Assembly: GCA_934132915.1 (NCBI GenBank)
Contig: CAKPAK010000011.1
Span: 1-25,358, forward strand
DNA length: 25,358 nt
Direction of reading: 5' to 3'
From: an uncultured Bacilli bacterium
GTDB lineage: Bacteria; Bacillota_I; Bacilli_A; RF39; UBA660
This document shows positions 24,350-25,358 of the stretch, piece by piece. Below the pieces are notes generated by a model that saw only the letters and a program-made list of their open reading frames with translations, made no database searches and was not told where the DNA came from. Each line of letters opens with the position of its first letter. Position 1 is the stretch's first letter. The translations under genes and the position numbers were made by a program.

Positions 24350-25358
24350 ATGAGAAAAAGAAGAAAAAATGGTTTTAGAAATTATCGTTTTATTTATATT
24401 AGTTTTATTTTCTTAGGAATTCTACTTTTAAGTGTTGGGTTTTCTGCTTTTCAAAATAATTTATCGATTAATGATGCAAATGCTACAGTAAGAGTGGATA
24501 AAGATATTAGAATAATGGGGATTAGTATAGATCGTGTAAATGATGCTACTAGTAGTTATGAGGAATATAATGTCTCTAATGTTACTTCTAAAATTAATTT
24601 AGATAATAATAATTCTTATGTGATATTTTTAGTGGATATTTATAATTTAGGAAATGTTTTAATGGGAATTAAAGATATTAGTATTAATTATGATAATTTA
24701 AAAGTAGAAATTCTTAACTATGATTTAAAATCTCGGTTATGTGATGAAAGTAATCAATGTACTTTAGGGATGGAAAAGAAGTTAGAGGTTAAAGTTTCTT
24801 ATCAAGATGGTGGCTATCAATCTTCTAATACTTCTTATGATATTCGACTAGATTTTCTTTTTGGAAGAATTTATTCTATTAGTTATTATGATATTGATGC
24901 TACTAATCTACCTCATGAAATAATGGAAGGAGAAGAACTAAATATAACAATTCCTAATCATATTGATTATTTTTTAAATGTATTTATGAATAATACGCGA
25001 TTATCTAATGAAAGCGATTATCAATATAAAAATGATATTTTAATACTTCCTAATGTTAATGGAGATATTCGTCTTTATTTTAAGATGCCACTATGTCAAA
25101 GGGCAACTATCCTTCATACTGAAGAATGTAAGGGTAACAATTGTGCTAGTGCTGGTTATAAAGCTGACGGAATTTATGGGACGACAACGATTACCTATGG
25201 TTCTTTAGGTGCTACAGGAAACTTGGTATCGGGGGACGCTTTTGATTGTGATGTGAATGGTGATGGAACTTACGATGCAGAAACAGAAAGATTTTATTAT
25301 GTTACTGATATGGAAAAAAATAGTAATATAGCCGTTTTAATTTATTATAATAATGTTA
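24350..25358 (+). CDS. Exported signal-anchored protein, cut by the window edge
   Basis: An open frame of 336 codons from ATG 24350 with no stop before the window ends. GGAGGAGAA lies just before the ATG, so the start is firm. The N-terminus is strongly basic (MRKRRKNGFRNYR), followed by one hydrophobic segment (about 13-33) and then GFSAFQNNLSINDANATV, an arrangement like TasA/camelysin-type exported proteins of Bacilli. The rest is polar and Asn/Tyr-rich with few cysteines. A predicted beta-rich part is followed by a Cys-containing segment (LCDESNQC; CQRATILHTEEC). Near the end, DVNGDGTYD resembles a calcium loop of EF-hand type and is followed by an ERFYYVTD motif. No enzyme motif is seen. 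It probably works outside the cell, perhaps as an adhesin or matrix protein. Confidence 0.75.
   Translation, partial: MRKRRKNGFRNYRFIYISFIFLGILLLSVGFSAFQNNLSINDANATVRVDKDIRIMGISIDRVNDATSSYEEYNVSNVTSKINLDNNNSYVIFLVDIYNLGNVLMGIKDISINYDNLKVEILNYDLKSRLCDESNQCTLGMEKKLEVKVSYQDGGYQSSNTSYDIRLDFLFGRIYSISYYDIDATNLPHEIMEGEELNITIPNHIDYFLNVFMNNTRLSNESDYQYKNDILILPNVNGDIRLYFKMPLCQRATILHTEECKGNNCASAGYKADGIYGTTTITYGSLGATGNLVSGDAFDCDVNGDGTYDAETERFYYVTDMEKNSNIAVLIYYNNV

Noticed and set aside
1..25358. CRISPR array, tRNA or rRNA genes, insertion sequence, prophage, riboswitch, replication origin
   Set aside because: No spaced direct repeats, cloverleaf, transposase, phage protein, long structured leader or DnaA-box cluster was found on reading both strands.
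1..25358. Alternative genetic code with TGA as Trp
   Set aside because: All genes read full length with the standard code, and the Trp codons checked are TGG. Absence of TGA stops alone is not enough.

Overview
This is an AT-rich stretch (estimated by eye at about 30% GC) of a low-GC Gram-positive-type bacterium. AGGAGG-like ribosome binding sites precede nearly every gene, and most promoters are of the TGnTATAAT extended -10 type. The gene set (dockerin-bearing autolysin, cadherin-like and Ig-like surface domains, CBS-regulated family II pyrophosphatase, U32 rRNA-modification enzyme, HtrA) fits an uncultured gut Bacillota, probably a Bacilli or Clostridia lineage. Species cannot be named from the sequence alone. 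No tRNA, rRNA, CRISPR array, insertion sequence, phage gene or origin was seen. It reads as ordinary chromosome with some lineage-specific genes. Layout, left to right: a SEC-C metal-binding protein and a DUF2130 coiled-coil, nuclease-like protein (minus strand); a propionate-type CoA-transferase and an acyltransferase-3 membrane protein (minus); a small transglutaminase-like protein (minus) diverging from a Mn-dependent pyrophosphatase (plus). Next comes a two-gene minus-strand unit that makes a secreted SH3b/GH73 glucosaminidase ending in a dockerin, and a membrane-anchored Ig plus cadherin-like protein. Then an overlapping pair, U32/RlhA-like and hemolysin III/TrhA-like (minus). Then a tandem pair of about 600-residue transglutaminase-like paralogues (minus), a UvrD-type helicase with an inserted nuclease-like domain (minus), an HtrA protease, a PAP2 phosphatase and a ZIP metal transporter (minus). 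At the right edge a secreted or anchored protein starts on the plus strand and runs off the window. Two themes stand out. The first is cell-surface biology: autolysin plus anchored partner, HtrA, PAP2, acyltransferase, and the right-edge exported protein. The second is a set of three transglutaminase-like papain-fold proteins without export signals; two form a tandem duplication whose intergenic promoter/terminator DNA is identical over 94 bases, although the genes have clearly diverged. A family of near-identical palindromic terminators built on AAAATACTGATA recurs between genes, and several terminators overlap the stop codon of the gene they end. No intergenic gap exceeds 300 bases; the largest is 11879-12139.
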